64,000 nt of DNA from Ditibartonella apis (GTDB lineage Bacteria > Pseudomonadota > Alphaproteobacteria > Rhizobiales > Rhizobiaceae): contig NZ_LXYU01000002.1 of assembly GCF_001952075.1 (NCBI RefSeq), positions 62,001-126,000 on the forward strand, given 5' to 3'. Position 1 is the first letter of the stretch; every line of letters begins with the position of its first letter. The position numbers and the translations under genes are program-made. The notes beneath the pieces are model-generated. The model was not told where the DNA came from. It searched no databases and was given only the letters and a program-made list of their open reading frames with translations. Shown in pieces: positions 25,951 through 36,668 of this stretch.

Positions 25951-28314
25951 GTGAGACAATTGACAAGTGGAATGAAAATTTCAAACAGCCTCAGGGCTTT
26001 GGCACTCGGAACCGCATTGGGGTGCTCTTTGGGACTAAGCACGTATTACGTTGCTTCAGCCCAGGACTTCAGTGCCATGACTGCCACTCATAAAACTGAT
26101 CCCAACGCACGTATGTTGCTTTCAGCAGACGAACTTGTCTATGATCGTGACGCCAATACGGTCACGGCTCAGGGTAATGTGCAGATCGAATATGATGGTA
26201 ACCGAATCGTCGCCCGCAAAGTTGTCTATAACCAAAAAACGAATCGCGTTCTGGCAGAAGGCGATGTTGAAGTTGTTCAACCTGACGGCAGCAAATATTA
26301 TTCCCAGCAGATTGATATGACAGATGACTTGGGGGAAGGCTTTGTCAATTCTCTAAGAGCTGAAACACCTGATAATACGCGTTTTGCAGCGGTGAGTGCC
26401 GAGCGTAGTGGCGGTCAAATGACCGTATTTAACCGTGGTGCTTATACTGCCTGCGAGCCTTGTTATTATAAACCCGATCGTGATGTCTTATGGCAGATAA
26501 AAGCCAAGAAAATCATCTGGAACGGCGCAACCAAAACAATGCGGTTCGAAAATAGCCATTTCGAATTTTTCGGTATGCCGGTTGCGTGGTTTCCCGTCTT
26601 CGAAATGCCCGATCCCACAGTTAAACGCAAAACCGGTGTTTTAACGCCTAATTTTGTATATACAAATGATCTTGGATTAGGGATTCGCAATTCGTATTTC
26701 TGGAATCTGGCACCTAACTATGATTTTACACTTTCGGCCACCGGCTATACCAATCAGGGGCTATTGACAGAAGGTGAATGGCGCCACCGTCTCGAAACAG
26801 GTAGTTATAATATCCGTTTTGCCCATATTTATCAGGTAAACCCTGATGACTTCGATCATGATTCAATCGATAGCGTCAATGACAATCGTTATATGGTTGC
26901 GACCAAAGGCGATTTCCGGATCAATTCGAGCTGGACCTATGGTTGGAATATTTTAGCCCAATCGGATAGAAATTTCAGCCGCACCTATGATCTTGAAGGT
27001 TACAAAAACGATGTATTCCGTTCGCAAATCTATTTGAATGGTTTAGCCGGCCGTAACTACTTCGATATGCGTTTTTATCATTTCGAAGTGCAGGATTCGA
27101 TGCTTAAAGACAATCCATCGGAACGTTACACACGCCAACCATGGGTTCTTCCGCGCATCGACTATTCATTTACTCCTGACGAGGCAGTTTATGGCGGCGA
27201 GTTTACGTTCCACACCAATTTGCAATCGATCTATCGCGACAAAGCCGATTTCGCCTTTGCAGATTGGCAAGGACGCCCGCTTAATACGGCCAGACTCGCA
27301 GGTATGTCCGGTACCGATTTCCGGTTAACCTCCGATGTTGAATGGAAAAGAAGTCTGATCAGCCAAGGTGGCTTGGTATTCACCCCAATTCTGGCTTTGC
27401 GCGGTGACGGTATCGGCACTGATGCCCACGGTGAATATGGCGGCTATATGGCAGATGGCAGCTATAGCAAGATGGATATCGAATCTGGTGCGTTCCGTGG
27501 CATTGCGACCGCTGGACTGGATTTGCGTTATCCTCTGCTCTTTACCGCCGGTAATTCCACCCATGTCATCGAGCCTATTGCGCAGATTTTCATTCGCAAT
27601 AATGAACAATATACCGGTCGCCTTCCCAACGAAGATGCTCAAAGCTTTGTCTTTGATGCCACAACATTGTTTGAACGCGACAAGTTTTCCGGTTATGACC
27701 GTGCAGAAGGCGGAACACGTTCGAATGTCGGTCTGAGATATTCGGGTAACTTTAATAATGGATGGTCACTCTATGGCTTGGCTGGCCAATCCTTCCAGCT
27801 TTTCGGCAAAAATTCTTTCAATGCAAAAGATTTTGTCAGTGTTGGGTCCGATTCCGGACTTGAAAGTGCACGTTCCGACTATGTTGCGATGATCGGTGCA
27901 AGTAATGAACATGGCTTTGCCATTGCCTCGCGCGGTCGTTTTGATGATGAAACGGGTTCAATCCGGCGTGGCGAGGTAGAGGCTTCACAAACGTGGAAAC
28001 GGGTATCGCTTTCTTCACAATATGCTTATATCGAAAGCCAGCCGGATTATGGTTATGCGCAGGATCGTCAAGAAGTCAGTCTCTATAGCAACTATAAATT
28101 TACCGATCATTGGTCGATTCACGCCAATTCGAGTTACGACCTCGTTTCCGACACATTCGTGAGATTGGGCACAGGTTTGAATTATCTTGACGAATGTTTC
28201 GGGTTTAACCTTGGGTACCAACAAACACGCAATCCTTGGGAAAATGAACCAAGTCATAAATTCGGATTCTTGTTATCCTTCCGTACTGTGGCGGACATTG
28301 GCAAAGCCATGTAA
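25951..28314 (+). CDS. lptD: LPS-assembly protein LptD
   Basis: LptD is the outer-membrane barrel that inserts LPS into the outer leaflet. The GTG at 25951 directly follows the lptG stop and gives 787 residues; ATG 25972 (MKISNSLRALALG) is an alternative that gives a neater signal peptide ending near AQDF. An OstA-type jellyroll spans roughly residues 50-150 (MLLSADELVYDRDANTVTAQGNV), followed by a large beta-barrel rich in alternating aromatic strands. Cys168 and Cys171 lie after the jellyroll and Cys749 near the C-terminus, where the E. coli protein has its disulfide-forming Cys pair. Confidence 0.94.
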   Translation: MRQLTSGMKISNSLRALALGTALGCSLGLSTYYVASAQDFSAMTATHKTDPNARMLLSADELVYDRDANTVTAQGNVQIEYDGNRIVARKVVYNQKTNRVLAEGDVEVVQPDGSKYYSQQIDMTDDLGEGFVNSLRAETPDNTRFAAVSAERSGGQMTVFNRGAYTACEPCYYKPDRDVLWQIKAKKIIWNGATKTMRFENSHFEFFGMPVAWFPVFEMPDPTVKRKTGVLTPNFVYTNDLGLGIRNSYFWNLAPNYDFTLSATGYTNQGLLTEGEWRHRLETGSYNIRFAHIYQVNPDDFDHDSIDSVNDNRYMVATKGDFRINSSWTYGWNILAQSDRNFSRTYDLEGYKNDVFRSQIYLNGLAGRNYFDMRFYHFEVQDSMLKDNPSERYTRQPWVLPRIDYSFTPDEAVYGGEFTFHTNLQSIYRDKADFAFADWQGRPLNTARLAGMSGTDFRLTSDVEWKRSLISQGGLVFTPILALRGDGIGTDAHGEYGGYMADGSYSKMDIESGAFRGIATAGLDLRYPLLFTAGNSTHVIEPIAQIFIRNNEQYTGRLPNEDAQSFVFDATTLFERDKFSGYDRAEGGTRSNVGLRYSGNFNNGWSLYGLAGQSFQLFGKNSFNAKDFVSVGSDSGLESARSDYVAMIGASNEHGFAIASRGRFDDETGSIRRGEVEASQTWKRVSLSSQYAYIESQPDYGYAQDRQEVSLYSNYKFTDHWSIHANSSYDLVSDTFVRLGTGLNYLDECFGFNLGYQQTRNPWENEPSHKFGFLLSFRTVADIGKAM

Positions 28315-28422
28315 CAGTTTGATGCCAAAGCACGTAGCTTTTGGTGAATTGCTGTTGTTGTGATAAGAACGATAAAAGATTATTTATTGAGAATATTTGG
28401 CGAAAAGCGGAAGCTTAGAACA

Positions 28423-29394
28423 ATGAAAAACATGAAAAATAGCTCATTGGCATTATGTATCGCGTCGCTTATGGGCGTAACTTTTTTACACAGCAATGCC
28501 TTTTGTGCACCAAGAGCACCGCAGGCAGAAGCTTCGGCTCAAACAGCTGTCGCCGTCATTGTCAATGGTAACGCAATTACCAATTATGATATTCAAAGGC
28601 GCGCTGCCTTCCTGAAATTACAGAGGAAGACCGGTAATTTAACTTCGCAAGCCAAAGATGAACTCATCGAAGAGATGCTTAAACGCGTCGAAATGAAAAA
28701 GCGGAATATTGATGTTAGCGACGATGAGGTCAACAAAGCTTTCAACGGCTTTGCCGAGCGTAATCATATGACGGTGGCCCAACTCACAGATATGCTTGGA
28801 AAAGCTGGTGTAACCGCTGACCATTTTAAAAATTATATCCGGGTCCAGATGGGCTGGGGGCGTCTTGTAAGTGCCCGTTACCGTGCCGAAGGTGGAATAA
28901 TCACCGAACAGGAAGCGGTACAGCGTATGCTCAAAAATGGTGGCGTGAAACCGACTGCCAACGAATATGAATTGCAACAGGTGATTTTCGTCGTTCCTAA
29001 TAATCGACGTAGTGCGATATTAGGAAAACGCAAACAGGATGCAGAACTCTTCCGGTCGAAATTTTCCGGTTGTGCTAACCTTAAACAGCAAGCAACCGGT
29101 ATGATTGATGTTACAATCCGCAATCTCGGTCGGGTTCTCGAGCCCCAATTACCGGAAGAATGGGAAAAGTCCGTCAAGGCAACACCAGCCGGTCGCATGA
29201 CCCCGCCACAAGAAACGCCGAGAGGCGTTGAAGCCCTTGCTGTATGCAACATTAAAAAAGTTTCGGATGATAAGGTTGCACAATTGGTCTTCACCATTCA
29301 GGATAACGAGAAATCCGGTGATAAAAAGGCTGAAGATTTAAGTGCGAAATATGTCAAGGAATTGCGGGAAAAGGCCCGCATTGAAAATCCTTGA
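28423..29394 (+). CDS. SurA-type periplasmic chaperone / peptidyl-prolyl isomerase
   Basis: A 323-residue exported protein whose N-terminal domain (VAVIVNGNAITNYDIQRRAAFL, then LIEEMLKRVEMKKRNIDVSDDEV) matches the SurA_N chaperone fold that escorts outer-membrane proteins. Begun at ATG 28423 it has a signal peptide ending near NAFCAP. The parvulin part (about residues 170-280) is weakly conserved, so isomerase activity is uncertain. It follows lptD, a probable client, and its TGA overlaps the pdxA ATG by one base. Confidence 0.87.
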   Translation: MKNMKNSSLALCIASLMGVTFLHSNAFCAPRAPQAEASAQTAVAVIVNGNAITNYDIQRRAAFLKLQRKTGNLTSQAKDELIEEMLKRVEMKKRNIDVSDDEVNKAFNGFAERNHMTVAQLTDMLGKAGVTADHFKNYIRVQMGWGRLVSARYRAEGGIITEQEAVQRMLKNGGVKPTANEYELQQVIFVVPNNRRSAILGKRKQDAELFRSKFSGCANLKQQATGMIDVTIRNLGRVLEPQLPEEWEKSVKATPAGRMTPPQETPRGVEALAVCNIKKVSDDKVAQLVFTIQDNEKSGDKKAEDLSAKYVKELREKARIENP

Positions 29395-30407
29395 TGTCTT
29401 CGCTTGCTGTTAGCAGTGGTGATCCTGCCGGAATAGGATTGGAAATTGCGCTGAAAGCTTGGCAACAACGCCATTCACGCTGTGTACCGGCTTTCTTTGT
29501 TCTGGCCGATGCCGACATTGTTGAAAAAACTATTTCGTTATTGAATATGGATGTTCGTACGGCAATCGTCGAAGGAGACGATGTGTCGGAAGAATTTGAA
29601 GATTCTTTTCCCATTGTTCCGTTATATAACCGTCAATCGGCTGTGCCTGGCCAACCGTCATCAAAAAACGCTGCCGGAATTATTGAAGCGATTGAACGTG
29701 GTGTCCATTATGTCCATGATAAAAAGGCATCAGCGTTAGTCACGTGTCCAATAGCTAAAAAAATTCTTTACGATGCAGGTTTTCACTTTCCGGGACACAC
29801 AGAGTTTTTGGCCGATCTAGCGGAAAAGCTCAATGATAAACACTATCACCCCGTTATGATGCTTGCTGGTCCGCAATTAAGAACCATTCCGGTCACAGTC
29901 CATATTGCGATAGAGAAAGTTCCTCGCACTTTGACCAAAGAATTACTGGTCGAAACAGCACTTATCGTCGCCCATGACTTATCCGAACGGTTTGCAATAA
30001 AAAATCCGCGACTTGCAATAGCCGGTCTTAATCCACATGCCGGTGAAGGCGGAGCTATGGGGATTGAGGAAAAAACCGTTATGAAACCGGCGATGGATAT
30101 TCTACGTTCTCGTGGAATAAACGTGATTGGTCCACTTCCTTCTGACACTATGTTCAATGCACGTGCACGCAAAAATTACGATGTCGCTTTGTGTATGTAT
30201 CATGATCAAGCGTTAATACCTGTCAAAACAATCGGCTTTGACGACACTGTCAATGTCACTTTGGGGCTTCCGTTTATCCGGACCTCCCCCGACCACGGAA
30301 CAGCATTCGACATAGCCGGAAAGGGGATAGCTTCGCCGGAGAGTTTTATCGCTGCATTAACACTTGCCGATAACCTCGCTAAAAATTCTCACCATCATGT
30401 CAATTGA
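29394..30407 (+). CDS. pdxA: 4-hydroxythreonine-4-phosphate dehydrogenase
   Basis: PdxA oxidises 4-phosphohydroxy-L-threonine in the DXP-dependent route to pyridoxal phosphate. The 337-residue protein starts [18 protein letters not shown], the family N-terminal motif, and carries the metal-binding [18 protein letters not shown] and [12 protein letters not shown] segments. The ATG at 29394 shares a base with the surA stop (TGATG). It overlaps the start of rsmA by 11 bases. Confidence 0.95.
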   Translation: MSSLAVSSGDPAGIGLEIALKAWQQRHSRCVPAFFVLADADIVEKTISLLNMDVRTAIVEGDDVSEEFEDSFPIVPLYNRQSAVPGQPSSKNAAGIIEAIERGVHYVHDKKASALVTCPIAKKILYDAGFHFPGHTEFLADLAEKLNDKHYHPVMMLAGPQLRTIPVTVHIAIEKVPRTLTKELLVETALIVAHDLSERFAIKNPRLAIAGLNPHAGEGGAMGIEEKTVMKPAMDILRSRGINVIGPLPSDTMFNARARKNYDVALCMYHDQALIPVKTIGFDDTVNVTLGLPFIRTSPDHGTAFDIAGKGIASPESFIAALTLADNLAKNSHHHVN

Positions 30408-31233
30408 TTCACTTCCACCTCTGCGAGAAGTTATAGAAACTTTCGGTCTCAGTGCAAAAAAATCTCTTGGACAGAATTTTCTATTCGACCTTAATTTAAC
30501 CGCGAAAATTGCCCGTCAGGCCGGTGATCTAAAGGACAGAAACGTATTGGAAATCGGGCCCGGCCCAGGAGGACTCACACGTGCCCTACTTTCACAAGGC
30601 GCTACCGTTACAGTTATCGAACGTGATACACGCTGCCTTGCTGCACTTGACGAAATTTCCAATGTGTATCCCGAAAGACTCAAAATCATATCAGGGGATG
30701 CCCTAGAGCAAGATTTCGAAAGCCTTTTCAAAAGTGGAGAAAACCCCACGATCGTCGCCAATCTTCCTTATAATATCGGTACCGAACTTTTAATCCGCTG
30801 GCTTACGGTCGAGCCTTGGCCACCTTTTTATGAATCCATGACGCTGATGTTCCAAAAAGAAGTTGCGCAACGCATTGTAGCACTTCCAGGTACGCCACAT
30901 TACGGTCGTCTGGCAGTCCTTGCCGGCTGGCGCACACATGCGCGGATTGCCTTTGATGTTCCGCGGCAAGCCTTCACACCGCCACCGAAGGTAACGTCAT
31001 CGGTCGTTCACATTATTCCCAATGATAATCCCCTGCACTGCACGGTAGAGAACCTCGAAAAGGTTACCAAAGCGGCATTCGGACAAAGACGAAAAATGCT
31101 CCGTCAAAGTCTCAAATCGCTTGGTGGAGAAGCTCTATTGGAACAAACCGGAATTGATGGCACCCGCCGCGGAGAAACGCTAGATATAAAGGAATTTGTC
31201 TCTCTGGCTCAAGCAATTGAAGTTCGACAGTGA
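30397..31233 (+). CDS. rsmA: 16S rRNA dimethyladenosine transferase
   Basis: RsmA (KsgA) dimethylates A1518 and A1519 of 16S rRNA late in small-subunit assembly. Starting at ATG 30397 gives 278 residues: [11 protein letters not shown] near residue 19, SAM-binding [13 protein letters not shown] near 49-61, and the catalytic [11 protein letters not shown] near 110. It overlaps pdxA, as in many Proteobacteria where surA-pdxA-rsmA form one operon. The longer frame from 30364 is not needed. Confidence 0.95.
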   Translation: MSIDSLPPLREVIETFGLSAKKSLGQNFLFDLNLTAKIARQAGDLKDRNVLEIGPGPGGLTRALLSQGATVTVIERDTRCLAALDEISNVYPERLKIISGDALEQDFESLFKSGENPTIVANLPYNIGTELLIRWLTVEPWPPFYESMTLMFQKEVAQRIVALPGTPHYGRLAVLAGWRTHARIAFDVPRQAFTPPPKVTSSVVHIIPNDNPLHCTVENLEKVTKAAFGQRRKMLRQSLKSLGGEALLEQTGIDGTRRGETLDIKEFVSLAQAIEVRQ

Positions 31234-31474
31234 ATAACGAATTAAGATCTGAACGTTAAAACTTTTAAATAGTGACGGAACAGAAAGCCTACTATTGCCG
31301 CCAAGATTTGTGTTTATTGGTTTAGCAACCAATATTTATTGTCCGATACGTTCGTTCGAGTTTTCCAAAATTTTATCGCATGAAACAAAAATAGCTCACA
31401 TAAGTTTTTCTCGTTGGTCGTTCAAAGAGCCACCGATCAACTTTTTTGCTTGTGCTTATTAAACGTGAAAAAAA

Positions 31475-32143
31475 CTATTCAAGTTTTTCCTGTAGCAATC
31501 CGTCCACAAACGAATCAATGTAGAGACAGCGCCGCCGTTTCATCGCTTCGGCTAGATGAATCGTTTTAATAAGCGAAAAAGACTGCTCCAAATCTTCATT
31601 AATAATCACATAGTCATAAGATTTATAATGTTCTATCTCGCCACGAGCGTTATGGAGCCTGAGGTCAATAGCATCCGGCGCATCTTCGGCTCGTCTATTC
31701 AAGCGCGACTTCAATTCTTTCATTGACGGCGGAAGAATAAAAATGGAAACAACGTCATCAGGCATCTTCTCCTGCAATTGCTGTGCACCCTGATAGTCGA
31801 TATCGAAGAGCATATCGCGCCCCGCTGCCAAAGCTTTATCCACTGTTTCACGCAAAGTACCGTAATAATGACCGTGGACTTCCGCCCACTCGATCAATTC
31901 ATCATTATCACGCTTACGCTCGAATTCTTCTTTGCTAATAAAATGATAATGAACCCCGTTTATCTCGCTTGACCGGCGTTCACGCGTCGTCACACTGATC
32001 GACAAGCCGAGATGACCATCTTCCAGCAATAAACGTGACAATGTGGATTTTCCTGCTCCCGATGGGGATGAAATTACCATCAACACTCCGCGTCTTTTGC
32101 CCGCGTTCTTTAAATTGCGTTCACGTTCAGAGGTGTTTTCCAT
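31475..32143 (-). CDS. gmk: Guanylate kinase
   Basis: Gmk phosphorylates GMP to GDP. The 222-residue protein has a short hydrophilic start, the P-loop [13 protein letters not shown] near residues 25-37, the GMP-binding [19 protein letters not shown] and the [12 protein letters not shown] segment. Length is normal for the family. It lies 61 bases downstream of yicC on the same strand, the standard order yicC-gmk. It is convergent with rsmA across a 241-base gap in which no strong terminator is visible. Confidence 0.96.
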   Translation of the reverse strand: MENTSERERNLKNAGKRRGVLMVISSPSGAGKSTLSRLLLEDGHLGLSISVTTRERRSSEINGVHYHFISKEEFERKRDNDELIEWAEVHGHYYGTLRETVDKALAAGRDMLFDIDYQGAQQLQEKMPDDVVSIFILPPSMKELKSRLNRRAEDAPDAIDLRLHNARGEIEHYKSYDYVIINEDLEQSFSLIKTIHLAEAMKRRRCLYIDSFVDGLLQEKLE

Positions 32144-32204
32144 TATACATTGTCCTTCAAATTTTTCGTGACCCCATCAGGGCGCAAAATTTCAAAACAT
32201 CGGT

Positions 32205-33086
32205 CTATTCGACATTCTGAATTTGTTCTCTGAACTGGTCAATCACCGCCTTTAATGACAGACCTGCGGCCGAAAGAGAAGCTGTATGCGCCTTGGAGCA
32301 CAGTGTATTGGCTTCGCGATTAAATTCCTGAGCCAGAAAGTCCAATCGACGACCAACAGGTTCGTTCAATCCAAGCAGATATCTTGCTGCCTCAATGTGT
32401 CCGTCAAGCCGGTCAAGTTCTTCCTGAATATCTACTTTGGTTACCAGAAGGACCGCTTCCATTTCCAACCGTTGGTCATCGAGTTTATCACTGGAGTCAA
32501 GGAGTGCAGACACCTGCGTTTTTAGTCGCTCCTTTATCGCTTCGCGCGAACGCGACGGATCGTTTCTGGCTCCACTTACCAATGTTTCGATTGTATCGAT
32601 TTGTCCAGACAGGATTTTATTGAGTGTTGCTCCTTCTTTTTCGCGGGCAAATGTCAAATCGTGAAGGGCAACGTCGAACCCCTTGATAATCGCAAGCTTC
32701 AAATCGGTATTTTCGATGGTTTCGTTTTCCGGCGTTCCGTATTCGACGATGCCCTTTATTCCTAACAATCCGTCGATAGTCGGTTTCTGAATGCCATAAG
32801 CTTGTTCCAGTTCGTTTGAAAATTTCAAAGCCCAATCAAGGTAATCCTGATTGATACGAGGGTGACTACTTCCAGCCGAAAAAGAAACATTAAGCAAACA
32901 ATTTATATTACCCCGTGCAAAAATATCTCCTGCCTTCTTCTTCAATTCATATTCGATAGCATCAATGGCAATATTCGAACGAAATCTCAAATCAAGATTT
33001 CTGCCATTAACCGAGCGAGTTTCCCATACAATTGTGGCACTTTCCGTCGACACACTCGCTCGGGCAAATCCTGTCATACTCTGCAA
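32205..33086 (-). CDS. YicC/YloC family endoribonuclease
   Basis: A 293-residue protein of the YicC family, for which RNase activity has been reported in enterobacteria. It shows the hallmark N-terminus QSMTGFARASV and the C-terminal DUF1732 region (RRLDFLAQEFNREANTLCSKA). The best start is TTG at 33084-33086, preceded by AGGAG ten bases away; ATG 33077 lacks a site. The open frame extends up to 33131 but the extra residues do not fit the family. It precedes gmk. Confidence 0.9.
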   Translation of the reverse strand: MQSMTGFARASVSTESATIVWETRSVNGRNLDLRFRSNIAIDAIEYELKKKAGDIFARGNINCLLNVSFSAGSSHPRINQDYLDWALKFSNELEQAYGIQKPTIDGLLGIKGIVEYGTPENETIENTDLKLAIIKGFDVALHDLTFAREKEGATLNKILSGQIDTIETLVSGARNDPSRSREAIKERLKTQVSALLDSSDKLDDQRLEMEAVLLVTKVDIQEELDRLDGHIEAARYLLGLNEPVGRRLDFLAQEFNREANTLCSKAHTASLSAAGLSLKAVIDQFREQIQNVE

Positions 33087-33697
33087 TGTAAAAAAACTCC
33101 TGTAAAAAATAGGGCTTAACCCTTGGCGCAATTGTTTGACGTCAAATCGATTGGCGAAATCGACTTTTTACCCCAACCGTCAATGCTCTTCAAAAAATTC
33201 ATGGACTCTCATTCGAGCAGTTCCCTATTAACTGAAATGGCCGGAATTTTGAATTCAATAGCACGTGTCGACAATCTGTTAATGACCATAACCTGCAAAA
33301 CAATCGCGACCAGACACTTCGTGCGCAGTGCATATTTCCCGATAGTTTGGCAATTTGATTGTTGTCATTTTTTAATACTGTTCCGGTTAAAGTGCCGCTT
33401 TTATAACATCAAATATAAACAAGGCAATTCATCCTCCTGCCGCCGAACATCAACGTTTTAACCAGACTGTAAAAAAAGGAAAGATCAAAAACGCGTTCGA
33501 AAAATTGCAGCCGATTGGATCGAAAAAACATAAACCCAAACGTGTATAAACTGCCGATTCGAACCAGCATCCCCTACTTTGGTAACTCGTTATGGAAAAT
33601 AAAAAACGGCTGGAACACAGTCTTGAATTTGAAACGAGAACCGATAAGCACCTATTTTCCGGCATAATTTAAAATATCCGGAACCAGTTAAAACCAA
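33087..33697. other. 611-base gap between mltG and yicC
   Basis: No convincing gene is seen. A plus-strand open frame of 112 codons (33123-33461) has poor composition and no ribosome site. The stretch should hold the yicC-gmk promoter near its left end and the end of the mltG transcript on its right. It is unusually long for this gene-dense window. Confidence 0.5.
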
Positions 33698-35185
33698 TCA
33701 GTCATTTTTTTGCATCGCACGCCATTTGCGCACATTTGCATTATGTTCGTCCAGCGTTTTGGAGAAAACATGTCCGCCTGTACCATCTGCCACGAAATAT
33801 AGCGCGTCGCTCTTCGGCGGGTTGGCCACCGCTTCGAGGGCGTCCCGTCCGGGATTGGCAATCGGTGTGGGGGGAAGACCGTTTATTTTATAAGTATTGT
33901 AAGGCGTGTCTTTATCAAGATCAGATTGATAAATTGGCCGATCTGAAGGTTTGCCTTTGCCCCCGAACAAGCCATAAATAACCGTCGGATCCGATTGCAG
34001 ACGCATATTCTTGGCAAGCCTATTATAAAAAACGGCAGCCACTTGTGGTCGTTCGGTTGCAATACCGGTTTCTTTTTCAACAATCGATGCGAGTGTTACG
34101 AACTCTTTGATATTTTTTATTGGTAAATCTGGAGCACGTTTTGCCCAGATATCAGCAACCAGTTTTTGTTGGCCGTCACGTAAACGTTTGACAATCTGTT
34201 CGCGAGTCGTTCCGCGAATAAAATTGACAGTATTCGCCATTAAGCTTCCTTCTGGCGGTAAAACTTTTGGTAAATCGCCGACCAGAACATCATTTGCTGC
34301 CAGACGGTCGAAAACCTGTGCGACGGTAAGTCCTTCCGGAACAGTGAACGCATGCTCAATCGACTTTCCCTCCACCAGAATATCCATGATATCCTTCATT
34401 GAAGCATGTGCAGGTATGGCATATTCACCAGCCTTCAGAAGCCTTGCCTTATCCTGATAGCCAACACCGTAAACAAAAATATCTGCCGATCTTATCAACC
34501 CCTGTTTTTCGAGAATCGAAGCAATTTCTCTGATACCGGCCCCCTGATTGATAAGAACCACTTGCTCGTTCGATTGGGGACCAGCCGCAACAAACATATT
34601 CTTTCCGACATATATCGGTATCGTAATTGCCAGAATGATGACTATCACCAGCATAACGAAAAAATTACCTAGAATAATCAAAGGGTTGCGGGCAACTTTT
34701 GACCGACTCGGCTTGACTTTTATTTTTTTTGCGTCTGCTTTTCCGTCTGCTCCGTTTGTATCATCTGGCTTTTCCGGAACTTTGTCATTTCCAATCGGAG
34801 TGGACTGTTGATCATTCCCGGACAATTGATCATCCGAGACGCGAGGTGCGCTATTTTGCAAAATCGAAGGGTTCTGGTCCGATGCATCTTTCTTTCGAAG
34901 GAATGATACGTTCACAAGTTCGGAGGTTGCTTTACCTCCCTCTTCTTTCACGTTCCGATCGCTTTGCAAAGCGGCTTCCCCGACAGACTTTTCTGAATCT
35001 GAAACAGGATTTTTGTCTCTATTTTCCGATAATGGAGGGGTTTCGGATGTCGGAGAGATTTCAGATCGTGGAGAATTTTTCTCTGACGACGCTATCGGTT
35101 CATCAGGCTCTGACGGCTTTATTTCTGACTTCGATGTCAAAGACTCAGTCCTGTCGGATGTCATCTTCTTTTCTTCGTCAGACAT
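33698..35185 (-). CDS. mltG: Endolytic murein transglycosylase MltG
   Basis: MltG cuts nascent glycan strands in the inner membrane and so sets their length. Starting at ATG 35185 gives 495 residues. The first roughly 150 are a Ser/Glu/Lys/Asp-rich, probably disordered cytoplasmic tail, much longer than in E. coli. One membrane helix follows (about 168-192), then a LysM-like part and the catalytic YceG domain with ASIVEKETG (catalytic Glu) and LQSDPTVIYG. It is downstream of fabF by 109 bases, the usual neighbour. Confidence 0.93.
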   Translation of the reverse strand: MSDEEKKMTSDRTESLTSKSEIKPSEPDEPIASSEKNSPRSEISPTSETPPLSENRDKNPVSDSEKSVGEAALQSDRNVKEEGGKATSELVNVSFLRKKDASDQNPSILQNSAPRVSDDQLSGNDQQSTPIGNDKVPEKPDDTNGADGKADAKKIKVKPSRSKVARNPLIILGNFFVMLVIVIILAITIPIYVGKNMFVAAGPQSNEQVVLINQGAGIREIASILEKQGLIRSADIFVYGVGYQDKARLLKAGEYAIPAHASMKDIMDILVEGKSIEHAFTVPEGLTVAQVFDRLAANDVLVGDLPKVLPPEGSLMANTVNFIRGTTREQIVKRLRDGQQKLVADIWAKRAPDLPIKNIKEFVTLASIVEKETGIATERPQVAAVFYNRLAKNMRLQSDPTVIYGLFGGKGKPSDRPIYQSDLDKDTPYNTYKINGLPPTPIANPGRDALEAVANPPKSDALYFVADGTGGHVFSKTLDEHNANVRKWRAMQKND

Positions 35186-35294
35186 AAGCACACATCCCGT
35201 TTGCTATAAATTTCCGATTTTTACCGCTTATCGCAAAATTGCGGCAAAATTTGCAGAACTTGGAGAAAAGGTGAACTTTTCTCAAGATTGTGTA

Positions 35295-36557
35295 TTATTT
35301 TGAAAAACGCCGCATAATCAAGGATGCATTGGTTCCACCAAATCCGAATGAGTTGGATAGAACAGTGTCAATCTTGCGTTCCCGCGGCTTATGCGGAACA
35401 AGATCTATCTTCGTCTCGACAGACGGATGATCAAGATTGATTGTCGCCGGTGCTATATTATCACGTATTGCAAGAACACTAAAAATAGCTTCCGCTGCAC
35501 CGGCTGCTCCCAAAAGATGGCCAATCGACGATTTTGTCGATGACATTGATACTTTTGAAGCGTTTTCACCCATGACCCGTTCGACAGCCGCAAGCTCGAT
35601 CGTGTCAGCCATGGTCGAAGTCCCATGTGCATTGATATAGTCAATTTCGGACGGATCGATTCCGGCGCGTTTAATGGCTGCGCGCATGCACCGTTCGGCC
35701 CCCTCTCCGCTCTCGGATGGCGCCGTTATATGGTGGGCATCACCGGACAAACCGTAACCGACAACTTCGGCATAAATTTTTGCACCGCGTTTTTTGGCGT
35801 GTTCAAGTTCTTCCAAAACGACAATGGCAGAACCTTCACCCATTACAAATCCGTCGCGATCAACATCATATGGACGCGAGGCATGTTCAGGGTCATTATT
35901 GCGGCCTGTAGAAAGTGCCTTGCACGCAGCAAATCCTGCTAACGAAATACGATTGACAGGAGATTCGGTCCCTCCGGCAAGCATAACATCGGCATCATCA
36001 AGCGCGATCAGACGGGAAGCATCACCAATCGCATGTGAACCGGTAGAACACGCAGTAACGACTGCATGATTAGGCCCGCGCAACTGATGCTTTATCGAAA
36101 CGTAACCCGATGCGAGATTGATAAGACGACCGGGAATAAAAAATGGCGAAATGCGCCTTGGCCCTTTGTCGCGCAATGTATACCCGGCTTCAACAATGCC
36201 TTCGACACCGCCGATACCGGAACCGATCATAACGCCGGTGCGAATCTGGTCTTCATCACTTGTCGGATGCCAACCGGCGTCGTCGAGCGCCTCGTCGGCT
36301 GCTCCCATTGCGTAAAGAATAAACGGATCGACTTTGCGCTGCTCTTTGGGTTCCATATGAAGATCGGCATTGAATGTACCATTGCTGCCGTCACCTAACG
36401 GAATACGGCCTGCTATCTGGCATGGAAGATCATCGACTTCAAACTCGGTAACACGACGAACGCCGCTTTTGCCTTCAAGAAGCCGTTTCCAGCTATGTTC
36501 CACGTCGCCGGCCAGTGGAGAAACCAATCCCAAACCGGTAATGACGACACGTCTCAT
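35295..36557 (-). CDS. fabF: Beta-ketoacyl-ACP synthase II
   Basis: FabF elongates acyl-ACP with malonyl-ACP. From ATG 36557 it has 420 residues beginning MRRVVITGLGLVSPLA. The Cys-His-His catalytic triad is visible in TACSTGSHAIG, NAHGTSTMAD and SSIGHLLGAAGA, and the C-terminal NSFGFGGTNASLIM is typical. It follows acpP by about 110 bases on the same strand. A TTG at 36572 is an alternative start with no clear benefit. Confidence 0.96.
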   Translation of the reverse strand: MRRVVITGLGLVSPLAGDVEHSWKRLLEGKSGVRRVTEFEVDDLPCQIAGRIPLGDGSNGTFNADLHMEPKEQRKVDPFILYAMGAADEALDDAGWHPTSDEDQIRTGVMIGSGIGGVEGIVEAGYTLRDKGPRRISPFFIPGRLINLASGYVSIKHQLRGPNHAVVTACSTGSHAIGDASRLIALDDADVMLAGGTESPVNRISLAGFAACKALSTGRNNDPEHASRPYDVDRDGFVMGEGSAIVVLEELEHAKKRGAKIYAEVVGYGLSGDAHHITAPSESGEGAERCMRAAIKRAGIDPSEIDYINAHGTSTMADTIELAAVERVMGENASKVSMSSTKSSIGHLLGAAGAAEAIFSVLAIRDNIAPATINLDHPSVETKIDLVPHKPRERKIDTVLSNSFGFGGTNASLIMRRFSK

Positions 36558-36668
36558 ACTTCCAAATCCCAATCGTTCAACTTTAAACCCGAAAATACCC
36601 GTTCATTCACGAGTAAAACAAATAAAAGGAGACAAAAACCTTTTTCCAGTTTCTGCCTCCGCGGTCAA

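Noticed and set aside
33123..33461. Open frame of 112 codons in the mltG-yicC gap
   Set aside because: No ribosome site, uneven composition with Cys/Ser/Phe clusters, no recognisable domain.
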